Source: Paramacrobiotus metropolitanus
Taxonomy: Eukaryota > Tardigrada > Eutardigrada > Parachela > Macrobiotidae
Assembly (NCBI RefSeq): GCF_019649055.1
Contig: NW_026570307.1
Span: 496,001 to 560,000 of the forward strand
DNA: 64,000 bases
Reading direction: 5' to 3'
In this document: positions 1 to 12,393 of the stretch, one piece after another
How positions within the stretch are numbered: position 1 is the first letter of the stretch
How the letters are laid out: each line of letters starts with the position of its first letter
Position numbers and translations under genes: made by a program
Notes under the pieces: model-generated
Databases searched by the model: none
Told to the model about the DNA's origin: nothing
What the model saw: the letters and a program-made list of their open reading frames with translations, nothing else

Positions 1-2260
1 CTGATTAATCCTAATCCGGCTAATCCGTCGGTGCCGGTACCGGGACCGGTGTTTCCCAATCCGGCACCCCCGGCTAATCAGCCCGGTCGACCAGCTGTTC
101 CGGTGGCGCAACCCACTGTCCCCGCTACGCCAGGTAATATAATAATCATCTGTGATATTATCTAACTATTATGCGTGAACTGCTGAATGAAATTCTTTAA
201 GGAATAATTAATTCTACAGGATGATTTGTTACGATTATATACGTAGATGCTTACATTAGAATTATTCATACAGTATAGTATTGTTAGCTTTTGTATCGCA
301 GACCTCGCTGATAATGCTACAATATATTTTGTAGAAAATAGTAATTACCATTCACTCCTTGTCGGTCACCGCCATCTTGTCAAATTTTATTTTTCTACTT
401 AGTTTTCATATTTGAGACGCAGTTGTACTGTATTTATACTGCACTGCACTGTGGTATTATACTCATATAGATATTACATTTAATTTGTAGTCGTTCTTGA
501 ATCTTGATACTGATTAGTGACTACTGACTATCAACCATATTAATAAACGCAATCGTACGCGTAGTGTACTCTGTAGTTACTTGATGTTCTGAGTGCAAGA
601 AAATTGATGACTCGCATTACTTCATATCACACATTTTGAAATTACAGGGTAATTTTAATCTGGATTTTTGTATTGTAAGTTTAAGTATGGTTTTTTTATA
701 TGAGCCCTTGACGCTGGTGCCACGTTGAGTAACATCTAATTTCAGGTGTGCCCACACCGACCGCTCCCGGGCAGCCAGGTGTTCAAACACCAGCGGCACA
801 TCAGGAGCAGACGATTAACCAGATCTCGACCGCCACTGCCGAATTCATCACTACGCTGGATTTTGCCCAGATTGTCTCCTTTCTGCGTATTATGCTGCTC
901 AATCAGGCGCTAGGCGGCGGAGGAAGCGCCCGACCCGGCACCTGGTCCGGGGCCAGTGCCGGTGCCGGTGGTAGGCCGAACGGTCTGACGGTGCATGTGG
1001 AAGGTTATGGAACGGAATTAGCCGCTGGTGGAACGCCGTCGCCACTCATGCAGATGACACTATTTAAGGGACCGCAAGGATTGAGTAAGTTGAATTTATT
1101 CATATTTTACTAACGACTCAGTATTTTTCGATGATTAGTTTGCAACTAATGCACACACTTGTATCTTTTTCTATGTATGTATTGTATATACGCAAATCTA
1201 TATACTGTATATCTATATACGCAAATTTACTGTAATGTATAGCAATTTGCCAAACGCTGCACGCGGTGTGTTTTTTGAAATTATTTTATGAGAGTCGATA
1301 AATTGTTTTGTGTGTAAATTATATCCAAAATATTTTGAAATATTATTACAAAGTATATAAGCGCGCATAGCTTTACGACTGGGAATTACACCGATGATTT
1401 TAAGGAAATGCAATTTAAAAATAAAAACGTTAATTGTAAACTTAAATAATTACAGTGTAAATCGACCAAAACACCTAAACATAATTATAGATTACAAAAA
1501 CATACGAGCACAAAAAATTGTGAGAAAATGTTGAAATATGGATTGAATTAATCAGCGTGGATCATATAACAATTGCATACTGATATTTTTGATGCTGGGA
1601 GTAAGGAAGTTTTTGCTAGTCTGATAAGGAAGTTTTTGCTAGCCTTCTAGTGCTAGAGATACTTATAAAAAATGGGTCAACTGAATCAATCTTACGGTAA
1701 TCCAATCCGGCAGCAATTGCCAACTTCATGATATTGACAATACCGTATTGACATTTGTGTAAATGCAAAAAAAGTATGAGCAAAGTATGTTCATCGATTT
1801 GTGATATTTAATTATACGAGTATATTGCAAAAAGTGGTAAGCAAGACGAGTGTTCCGAATTTTCGGTAACAGTTTGTTTAACCTAACGATTCACTAACGT
1901 TTTAAGGAATGACTCAAATGGCCAAGGAACTGCAAAATTCGGATTTCGGAAAATACGTTACCGGCATTCATGAATATTGGAAATCGGCCCCGGAAAACCT
2001 CCGCGACCAGTATCGACCGGGCATTCTGAAGGATATTGATAGTCTTAATGTTACACCAAGTAAGTTTTCCTTTATCGGCATTCTCGCAGTTTCATGTATA
2101 GTGATATACATACTGTACAAATAATTATTGTATCTTTAGAAAATTCACTCTTTCAGTTTTGCTTCACGTGCGCTTCTGTTTTGCAGAAATTAAGAACGCC
2201 ATTCAAGAGTTATTACCTGGATTAACGTTAGGCAAGAATCCCGCCGGTGTCGCAGCATAA
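1..2260 (+). CDS. proline/glycine-rich protein of unknown function, 5' end outside window
   Basis: I do not recognise this protein. Four exons can be joined in phase: 1-133 (open at the left edge), 746-1084, 1907-2059 and 2187-2260, ending in TAA. That gives at least 232 residues. The first part is rich in Pro, Asn and Val (repeats such as PNPANPS and NPAPPANQP). A more structured hydrophobic stretch follows (TLDFAQIVSFLRIMLL), then a Gly/Ala/Ser-rich linker. The C-terminus is charged and helical, with motifs EYWKSAPENLRDQYRPG and IQELLPGL. All three introns interrupt codons after the first base. An 18-bp direct repeat sits in the second intron (1602-1619 and 1625-1642). A low-complexity N-terminus suggests a secreted or structural protein, but the start is not visible, so a signal peptide cannot be checked. 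Confidence 0.6.
1602..1642. repeat. 18-bp direct repeat in an intron
   Basis: The sequence TAAGGAAGTTTTTGCTAG occurs at 1602-1619 and again at 1625-1642, separated by five bases. It lies in the intron between 1084 and 1907 of the proline-rich gene and looks like a simple local duplication. Confidence 0.8.
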
Positions 2261-3529
2261 AGATAGGTGTCGTTGTGCTGATATGTTCGGCATAATTATA
2301 CAAATTGTACGTATGTTATATTGGCAAATTGTTAATGCTTTGTACACGTTTGTTGATATTGGAGTCGGGGCTTGAATGCAGTAGCATATAATCTGACTAT
2401 GAGAGATGTCGGAAAGACAAGTAAATGCTTAGGAAAATATTCGTACGGCTTTTGTTAGATTAGTGGAAACTGAAAAGAAAATCATAAGATCAATCAGCTT
2501 TTTTACTGTGTAAAAATATCGTTATTCATGTATCATGCATGTAGCTATTTGCGAAATTGTTAAATTCAATGGAATAATAATCGTGTTTTCAGTTTTCCAC
2601 TTTCCTCTGTGCATTTTCATGTTATGGTATATTGTAAATGTTATCCCTTTCCCGTTCCTGTGTGGTTAGACAGCTGATTGATAATCTTATTAATCTGTAT
2701 TGTTAAAGCAACCTAACTTTTGAAATTCAAACCTTATGTTTTCCAATCTGATCCTTCTGCTTCGCACCTCTTTTGAATTTAAATATGCGACAAGTAAAGT
2801 TGGCTTTAATTGCTAAATATGCACCTGATTCGTGTGCGCCAGAAATAGAATCTTCTTCCTACTTCATGTTTGCGTCAAAAAATTCGTCATTGTCGCTGAA
2901 AAAATGAATAAAAATTTCGTAAGTGCTGATGATTTCACTCGTTTCTGGTTTTCTGTAATAGAATTTTAAAATTAGTGCGACGAAACGCACGTTATTCCAA
3001 TGATACTTTTCAGTCAAGGCATGATAAAAGCTCCAAAAAAGAGACCAAAAGAGTGTTCCATAGGAACTCAATAAAAATAAATAATCAGCAAAGCACGACC
3101 GAAATTTCAAAGTGCTACAAAACGAAATTCAGCACCGGCTTGAGTTCACAGTAAAAATTGAACTCATCTCTTTCGAGCCGGAGCAAGTCCAGTAAGAGTC
3201 GGTACCAGACAAGCCAACAGTATAAACCAACTGGAACATTTAAGGCGTACAGTATGTTACTGTACTAGTTACAACGTACCGGGAAGCAGCAGCGCAGCGC
3301 CCAGCAGGACTGATTATCGGTTATGCTCATCATACTGGTATCCTTTTGTAACACGGCACGCTTCCGGTGTATCCCACGTATAAAACGGTGATTTAAGTGG
3401 GATTAGGGTTGTTTTGTCTTCGTTGTGGCTTCCGCTTGGCATTTACACGGCTACAGCCACAACATTTGTGATCCGCCTGTCTTTTCTTTCGCCAGCTTAA
3501 CGACTGTGGATACTTATGCATTTATTTTA
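2261..3529. other. intergenic spacer
   Basis: AT-rich spacer between the proline-rich gene and receptor guanylyl cyclase A. I see no conserved coding exon. An 83-codon open frame on the minus strand (2859-3110) has no recognisable domain or supporting splice structure. The only clear signal is a TATA box near 3379. Confidence 0.5.
3379..3385 (+). promoter_or_regulatory. TATA box upstream of receptor guanylyl cyclase A
   Basis: TATAAAA lies about 145 bases before the chosen ATG at 3530, a fitting distance for a short 5' UTR. A conventional start near 3410 would follow. This is inferred from position and motif only. Confidence 0.45.
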
Positions 3530-6500
3530 ATGGCGTGCTTGTGTATTTGCCAAAGGTTAAAGGAATTTCTTTATGTCATCTACATGATAATTAGCGTAGT
3601 GCCGGCACTTAACTTGTCTTTGGATTTTAATTCGACGGAATTAATTCAAAGAAATGTAACGATCCTGAAAGCCGGGATTTTGTTGACCAATGGCAGTAAT
3701 CTACCGTATGATTATCAGATTGTACAACCGGCACTGGAAACCGCTTATGAAAAGGTTTATGCCGAGCAGAATATTATCTTTAAACCGATTTTGTTTTTAT
3801 ATGCGGATGAATGCAGCAAAGTGGACGCCATGGGACAGACGTATTATGCCGGCATGGAAGATGTTGACCTTGTAATAGGTGATAAAAAATACCACAATCG
3901 ATATATTACCATAGAAAAAAGCAACCACTGTAAACTGCACATGTATGAATGATTTCGCAATGATTTACTTATGTGCAATGTTCTGGACTTTTACAAAATT
4001 TCACTGTTATGTTAAAAATTAAACGCTTCGCGCGCAAAGATTTTAACAATACGAGTACATACGCTGTACAAAAACCTCATGATATGTTTGGTTTTGCGTA
4101 CAAGTATACTTCAGAGTATAGTAATTTGCCTCACCAAATCAGAATCTATAACATTCAAGTATTTCCGACGACCGGAACCTATTTAAAAAAATTGTTTCGA
4201 CTTTATGCATTATCAGTTTAAATGAAAATTGCGGGAACATTTTTTTGCTTTTTTTTATTATCATAATAATCAATATACAAGAAAAACAGTTGGCATTATG
4301 TGCGTAGCCAGCTGCTTGAGTTTCATTTTAATTTGTAATCTAAAGAGTACGCATTACTCCAATTCACGCATTACTCCAATATTTTTAGGACCTGGATGTA
4401 CAGACGACATGATGTCTTCTTTAGAACTACAGACATATTTCAGACTTCCCAGCATTACGGGGGCCGGTGATCTGGTTGATTCCTCGGCGAAATTCCCGTA
4501 TCTTACGCGTTGCTCTTACAACACGTATACACAGTGGATTTTTTTTCAGCGACTATGTGCAAAATTCAAATGGAACAATGTAGCAAGTAGGTACTGGTAA
4601 AATGGAAAATTACGATTTGTTTTTCTATGAATATTAATTAATTCCGGCTGTTTAAAAACTTGCAGTTATTTTTGACATGGACGACAACACAAAAACTGTG
4701 AACGCCAACAGTAAGAAAACTTTCGTTTGTAGATATAAAATACATGACATAGTAAAATAATTACGTTACGTGCCTGTACAGTGTAAAGTTTTAGGGGTAA
4801 TCGACGACTTAGCGTAACAATTATCAATGATTTTGTACATATACAGTACATGTTAATGTTGTATTCCACTTAATTAAGCTTATCTAAATGCAGAGACACA
4901 ATTCCATAGTGTAAATACATCAACAATCCTCGTAGGTCTTGAAAAGAATTTAAAAGATAATCCACCCATTCGCCCATATATGATGCCTTTTTCCACCAAG
5001 GCATTGCGCGGAGTTGGCGAAATTCATAACATTTTACACAATGCTACTCTTGTATCAAGAGGTATGGCGTATGTGTACTCGTATATTTGTACTGTTAATT
5101 ATATTTCGGAGTCTTTGATTTTTAATCATTCACAGTTTCTTGCACTATTAGTATGGTCGATGATAGCAATAATTTTCGAATCCCCAGGATTAACTGCACA
5201 AATGTTTCAGGATTATTATGTTCTCTGTTTTGGTGTTACAGTTTTTGTTTTATTGATGGATGGATTATACGTACGGCAGTTCATGATACAGGCGCTTTAT
5301 CTGGGCAAAACTGATGGATCATATGCTTTCTTTTCCCTGGATCTGTTCCGCGACAATATTCTTCATAATCATGGGTGGAAACAGGGTAAGTAAGACATAT
5401 GTTTGGCGCAATTGTGGATGGTATTTCCGCTGTTTTATGTCAAGTGACTGAGAATGACATTTTGTCCAAATTATGCCTTTTGTCCTGCACGTATGGCATT
5501 GCAGCCAACAGATGACGATGCCGGCACGTGGTCGTTTATTATGTAACGCGTATTCTATTCACTTCCTGTGCTTCCGGTGTAGAAGGTTAAATGCTAAATA
5601 CTCCCATGAGATTATGCTAATCCACTGTTTAATGTCTTGACAAGTCTTTTCTACTCGTAGTTCAATGTATATGGTTAATTTCACTCCTTATTCGAGCAAT
5701 ATTGTGATCAAAACAGTTTCCACAGGTTTTAATTGTAAGAAAATACTGCATAGAACTAACCGGTAAGTAGCTGGTTCGAACATTAAATCCTGCCGCGGTC
5801 AATAATGGTCATAGTATCGAAATTTCTGGAAGCTGGAAAAGTTTTTGCAGTATTCCGCAAAACCGAATAAATTAATAAAATCGATTTTCAAATAGCTCCA
5901 GCCAGAAAGACTTTATGGAAAATTTTTTAATCTTGGTTACGTTTAATTTTACAGTTTGTACATTACAAATCGACCACTCGGTTTAGTGTTTCAATCTTAT
6001 TGATTACTGTATATATTGTATGTTGTGTTTCACTTTAATTGCTATTGACTGTGTTTGTATGCGCAACTGCACGCCCTTGCATGCGCTTATTACATGCGTA
6101 ACCACCAAACGTAATTATTGTGGTACCTATTAATATTAAAGAACAGTTGTACAACTGTACTGTATTTAAGCTGAACGAAAATTACAGGTGATGCTTATGA
6201 CGCAGTGGCGCGGGATGCCTTTCAGTCACTGCTAATTGTAACCCTGCGTAATACCCAGGATGAACCGGCGTACGTGAACTTCTCACGGGATGTTCGGAGA
6301 GTGGCAGCACAACATAACCTCGGACTGAATCTGACGCTGAATTATATCCTTTTTTCTCTACTTATGCCATAATATTTTTCGCTATTTATCTTGTGCAGAA
6401 AACATTTTCTTCAACGATACCATTTTTATTAAATAAAAAATATAAAACATTTCGATCTCCTACTACAGCTGAATAATACTACTCGTAGAATGGGATTGTC

Positions 6501-9500
6501 GTTATAGGTACTTTTGACTAACACAGAGTACTGTAGGAAATAACTCGATTTTACTGTACGTTTTTTATAAGTTACACGCCATGTGAGTACGCCTACCGAG
6601 CTTTACAGACAGAACACCAGGATCCCATTATCGCATTATTAAAATTGCATTGTAACAATTATAACATTGTCGTGCAGACGCATTGGATTGGTTGTAGAGT
6701 ATTAGTTTTTATTGACTTTTGAAATAGTTATAAAATTATAGTCGACAGCTTCCTTAACAGTGTATTTCGGTCCACATTACGTAGCGAGTTTCTACGATTC
6801 GGTCATGTTATACGGGAGGGCGATGAGGGAATTAATCAACGAAGGTAAATCCATAAAAAAGGACAATGTTCTGGAAGTTTCGCAACAGTATTGGAATCGT
6901 ACGATGCCCGGTGAGTACCATGCATATGTTTAATTTTCTTTACGATGAGGAGTACTAGATGTATTACTGTTGCGGATATTCAGTATAATGCTGGCAAAAC
7001 AACAAATGTATGGTATACGATAATAATTATGGGAGGAACTACGAAGTAATCTTGTTAACTGTGCAGGTACATACTGGATTATACAACAGGCAACCATGTT
7101 TGAATTATAGGTGCAACTGGTCAAGTGTACATAAATCCAGATGGAGATCGCAATGATGATCATGCCCTTTATGCCATGAATTATGACGGAGAATTTTACG
7201 TATGACATATCTTTATAATATTATTTTGTGTACCGGTAGAGTTACGTACACGTTTATCGTTAATTAAACAGTTTTACAGTAGGAAGGCAAAATCAGTGAT
7301 ATATTTGTACCGAAATTGTTAAAGTGTGCTCTTGTCCTTCTGTCCTTAGGTGGTGGCTGAGTTTTATGGTTATAAGAATGTTCTAGTACCCAACTACCTG
7401 TTCGACCCAGTGAAGCCAATTCCCTGGAGAAATCCCACGAAATCGCCTCCATTAGATAGACCACAGTGCGGATACACCGGAGAAGATCCGATTTGTGATT
7501 ATACAAGTATGTCGTAAGCGGGATGTTGCTATCATTTTGTTGTTGAGGGATTTAGGTGATTAGTTTTGTCAAACTGTTCAGACGGCATAAAGGATAGTAC
7601 AGTACATAAATAAAATTCAGATGGAACGATATGCAGCGGCATGCAGCAGCGGCACACACTTCGGGCAACACGAAAGCATTTTACGCAAACATACACGATT
7701 TTTGTTTTGCTGTCGAATTGGTTTGATATGGTAAAGGACATCACACGGATCGATATCACGGCATGTGTTTCGTCGTAAAATTATTTACGGCACCTTTCCT
7801 TTGCGGTCGTTTAATTTTGCTTCTACAATTTTTTCTGCCATTTGTTGACCGTTGATGTCTCCAGAGTTTAGTTGCTACTCTATCTGTAGTCGCCGTAATG
7901 CAAACGCAGTTACCGGCACCGACAACGGGCGTAAAATGCTGTCACTCACTGCCTGCCACTCCAACTGTAAATTCTCCCGTTTTTTGCCACTTATGCGGAT
8001 CGCTTATTGACACGCTACCTTAAGTCTAAGGATAATCGCGTATATCTACTGGTGAATATATACCACAAAAACTCTTTCAAAAAGGTCCATAGTTAACTTT
8101 CCAGCACAGCGTTACGCCATGGGTGCGGGAATCTCTGCCGGCATTGTTATCCTGCTCATCATCTTAACCTGTCGCATCCGTACCGCCCAGAGCCGGCGCA
8201 ACGAAATCGCCCAGCTGGATCTGCTGGGCAATTGGTCGGATTTGGATAGTCCACACTACATCATCAGCAGCAAGAAGATGACGGTTCATACGCCCCGTCC
8301 CCACACCATCCAATCCCTGCATCGTCTACAAACCGGAAATGAGGATATCGTTTTGCCGCCGCTGTCTGTAGCTACGTTACAGACTGGCCCAGCGCTGCTG
8401 ATGACCCCGCATTCCATCGGGGCGACGTGGAAAGGCTCGAAAACCATTGTCCGCTTGTGTGAAGTACCGCTGGTAGTGATGAATCGCCGAGTATTACGGG
8501 AGACTGCAGCGGCGCGGGGACTGAATCATCCCAATATTTTGATACTGCAAGGATTGTGTAACGGACCCCACCGGGCGGTAGTGTTGTACCATTACTGCGC
8601 TAAAGGAAATTTATTTGTAAGCTCATGTGCCAAATATAAATTGAAAAATAACATAAATCGAAATAGTTATTAGCACCTCTAATTACTTGTAAATCCAAAT
8701 ATGTGAATCATATAACAATAAATTATTAACAAGAAAAATAAACAATAAGAAAATAAACACAATAATGCAAACACTAAGCGAGCAAAATTAAAAAAAAGTA
8801 AGAGCAACAGTAGTGTGGAAAAAATGCCGGTAAGCAAAATGGTTGAAGTTGAGCCCACTAATTTGTAAGCAATAATTTTAACATTTCGTTTTATTTGTAC
8901 AGGATCTTCTAAGTAACATCGCCATAAAACTTGACCAGTATTTCCTTCTGTCGTTCATCCGGGATATCGTTCAAGGGTTGGTGGCCATTCAGTCCACTGC
9001 GATGTCGTATCACGGACGTCTGACATCCAGGTGTTGTTATGTGGATGGACATTTTACCTGCCGTGTGGCTGATTATGGACTACCCAGCTTTTTCACTCGG
9101 CAACTGCCAAAATCTCCGGATAACAGCGTTTTTGAATCGCTCATGTGGACGCCACCGGAATTCCTGAATATGTCAGGAGTCAACAGCGGTAGTCCCGAAG
9201 GCGATGTGTACTCCTTGGCCATTATCATGCAGGAGGCGGTGACGAGGAGACACCATTCATGGCGCATAACCTTTCACCGCCCGGTAAGGGGCATGTGCGT
9301 TAGATGTTGCGAGACTAGATTTTTGGTTGAACTCGAGACAACAGATTATTCTTTGTATTGTATTTCTATCGTAATCGGGCATTTTTGTTTTCCGTTGTTA
9401 TAATTTTCTGTATCATAATATTATAGCTGTACGATAGGTATATCTTACAGGAAAAAGAAGAGAACATTATGCTGTACTGGGGATGTGAAACATTTCGATA

Positions 9501-11876
9501 ACAAACCTTTTGCGGACATAACCGAGAGTTAATTACGTGTGATATCGTAGTGTAGCGTATATCATTGTCAAAATGCAAATCTTTAAGCATTAAATGGCTT
9601 TGTGAAACTGAACTGGCGTTGGTGTCCTCGTTTAATCAGCAAATGCTCGCAATTTTTTATATCCCCATTTTTTCGATTGATTAACATTAAAAGGGGCATT
9701 TTTTATCCCCGTGTCTATGCGTTCATTTGGACGTTCAGTATTGGACAATAACGGATTTCCGTCGGTCTAGCGGACCGCGTCCATCACTTCGGCCTGCTCC
9801 GTCACATAGCGGTCGGACGGAAGGTCATTGCTATTGAGTACAGATACTTGTACAATACTAGTATAGTAGTGTACTTACAACGCAAGGACGTTTAATTATA
9901 AAGTTGTTTCTTATTTTGGCAGTTATCATCGCCAAGTTGCAGAAGCGAAATTACAAAGAGTTTCGTCCGCGTTTGGAAGGAGCCCACCTAGCCAATGCTC
10001 CGCCGGAATTGTTGGTATTGATTAAACAATGCTGGGCGCAAAACCCCATGGAACGTCCCCGATTGCAACAAGTCCGCAAAATTCTCATGGATATTTTCAA
10101 GTAAAGCGTTCACATGGCATAGGCCTGGTTGTAGTACAATCACTTAGCGAGTACTGAGTAGCCAGGTCTAACTAATTATTGCTAATGTCAGTAACTACCT
10201 AGCCATTTACTTCCTAAAGTCCAAAGGTCATCCACCGGCTTGTCTTAATTTTGCAACCATTTCCTCACAGATCTCATTTGGGTAATCATCTGACTGTGAT
10301 TGACCGACTGATCTACCAAATGGAGGAATATGCTCAGGATCTGGAGCACGCAGTAAACGAAAAAACCCATTTGATGTTGATTGAAAAAGAGAAAAGCGAC
10401 CGTCTACTGTATCAAATCTTACCGAGGTGCATAACATTTTGTTAAATGATAGCTGTAAACCAGAAAGCCAAAAAAATATCGGTATCTGTTTTACTTACTA
10501 GGAGTATAGCAGATCAGCTAAAGCGGGACGAACCAGTGCCACCGGAAAGCTACGACAGCGTGACCGTGCAATATTGCGATATTGTATCCTTTACCACAAT
10601 ATCCTCCGAAAGTACGCCAGAAGAAACGGTAGATTTACTCAACGATCTGTTCACGCTCTTCGACGGTTGCATCTTGAAATTTGACGCCTATAAGGTCTGA
10701 TTTTTAATTAAGCACTGGTAATCTATCGCCTTGCTATTTGTAAATTCTGCTTAAAAATGCGTTGTACCACGTTTTAGGTGGAAACCATAGGAGATTGCTA
10801 TGTGGTATGTTGATTACTAGGCCTAATGCGACCGTAGTACAAAGGCACATGCCAAAAATTATTGTTAATTAAATGTGATCTGTGGTCTGTGTTATGTGCA
10901 GCAGCTTACGGCGGTAACAAAATAGATTCCTTTAAAACTCTTTTATTATGGAATCCTCTCTGTCCAGTGCCATCTCTGCTTCAAAAGATATACAGTAAAT
11001 ATGTACCTATTTGTAGAAATACTACGAAAACGTAGTGTCCACATACATAAAACCATAAAATTAAAAACTTATTCTTCTATTCATTTGCTGTTTGGATTCA
11101 ACCTGGTATAACTTGTAATAGATCATTATAAGTCGGTAATCTTGAATCGATAATCTTCTATCCTGTGCGTATTTAATTTGGTAGGTAGCTTCTGGTGTAC
11201 CGGTGCGCAATGGACTGAAGCACTGCACCGAAGTCAGTCGCCTGGCATTAATGCTTTTACAAGAAATGGAACAATTTAAAATTCGTCACCGTCCCAATGA
11301 AAAACTGCGTATACGGTTGGGGATTCATTCTGGTAAGCAAAAGCGTAAACCAAATCTGTGGAACTAGTTTGCTAAAGAATTGTAGTGACCTTGTTATATG
11401 GGGGTGCCCTTTGACCAGGTCCATGCCTCGCTGGTGTTGTCGGACGCATAATGCCGCGCTTTTGCCTGTAAGACGCTTATGCCGGATTATCGATGTATCA
11501 ACCAAAGTTTCGGTTTTTTACTCTTGGTGTAATGTGATTTAGGTTTGGAGAAACCATTCTCATTGCACACAAAATGGAATCTACATCACAAGGTCAGTAT
11601 TAAAGGTTACGTCTTTGCGCGCGTAAATGTAATTAAATTGTTGCATTGGTTAACACCATAACAGTTTTATTTACTGCTCAAGTGTGCTATTTTACAGCAA
11701 TGCGAATCCAGATCAGCGAAGCGGTGAAAAAGCTTCTGGATTCCACGGCCGCTTTCAGCACCGTGCGCCGAGACGACCCGATTGACATTAACGAACACAA
11801 GTCAATATTAACATATTGGTTGAACGGTGAAAAGAAAGGATATCAGCCACAGAATGCTGTATTAATACAGTTTTAG
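3530..11876 (+). CDS. receptor guanylyl cyclase A (membrane, natriuretic-peptide-receptor type), probably catalytically impaired
   Basis: Single-pass receptor of the family that makes cGMP from GTP. Nineteen exons fit: 3530-3878, 4389-4586, 4666-4710, 4936-5061, 5242-5385, 6188-6343, 6776-6910, 7111-7199, 7350-7506, 8105-8616, 8903-9283, 9923-10100, 10271-10426, 10502-10694, 10778-10804, 11185-11332, 11419-11467, 11543-11592, 11698-11876. Exons 1-9 encode a signal peptide and ANF-receptor-type ligand domain ([19 protein letters not shown]). The TM helix starts exon 10 ([12 protein letters not shown]), followed by a pseudokinase with DYG for DFG, a coiled coil ([14 protein letters not shown]) and the cyclase ([18 protein letters not shown]). 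The exons total 3,272 nt, one short of a whole number of codons. The frame breaks near 9243-9250: upstream reads MQEAVT, while the family-like continuation [11 protein letters not shown] is in another frame. The catalytic motif is [11 protein letters not shown] instead of DTVNxASRMES, so the Asn and Arg are replaced. The exon 6/7 junction uses a candidate U12 intron. Confidence 0.88.
6344..6775 (+). other. candidate U12-type AT-AC intron in receptor guanylyl cyclase A
   Basis: No GT donor exists in the needed phase at the end of exon 6. The coding sequence instead runs straight into ATATCCTTTT at 6344, the U12 5' splice consensus. TTCCTTAAC, the U12 branch-point consensus, lies at 6750-6758. 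An AC dinucleotide at 6774-6775, about 18 bases after the branch A, closes the intron and keeps the frame (phase 1 to phase 1). The AG at 6759-6760 would also keep phase but is only 2-3 bases past the branch point. The exact 3' end is therefore an inference. Confidence 0.6.
9757..9822. repeat. GC-rich imperfect inverted repeat in an intron
   Basis: Within the intron 9284-9922 a GC-rich island has complementary pieces (TTCCGTC...CGGACGGAA and GGACCGC...GCGGTC) that could pair as a hairpin. It stands out from the AT-rich surroundings. No function is evident. Confidence 0.4.
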
Positions 11877-12393
11877 CTAATGAAATTCATCATCGTGTTA
11901 GTCAGACTAGTTTCCTGGATTTGCCGATGCTATATAATGAAATGTACAGAAAAGATACATGACCTTTAATAAGGCCAGTTAACTCGCTGTGGGTGCATGG
12001 GCAGAGACTATTGATCGAGAATCATAAAAAGAAGCGCTGATTATCGTGGCGTTGCCTAATTAGATAACCAACCAAGCTCAGTAGTTAAATCTGCGGCAAA
12101 ATAAAAGTTGTTATTAGGCCAGGCAAACGGTATCAACTAGGGTATATGCGCACTTGGTAATCCAGAAGTGTAGTATTAACTGATATTACAACTACTTATA
12201 ATACGTTAACGAATTAAAGAACGACAATATAACCGGCACACTTAAATAAGCAGTAACTGCCTTATCAAAGCCTAAACATATTTAAAAGTGCCGGCATTAG
12301 AGCGGATGAACCAATTACACATTGTTCTCGGGAGTTGAGAAATACAATTCTTATTTAAGTTTCGAGCTGATTCCTACACAGTCAAAGCGAAAA
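11877..12393. other. intergenic spacer
   Basis: AT-rich stretch between the cyclase stop codon and the protease start. It holds the 3' UTR of cyclase A and the promoter of the protease gene. I see no exon, repeat or clear TATA box. Confidence 0.5.

Noticed and set aside
6760-6761. AG acceptor directly after TTCCTTAAC in cyclase A
   Set aside because: It would keep phase but lies only 2-3 bases beyond the branch-point A, too close for splicing. Kept only as an alternative.
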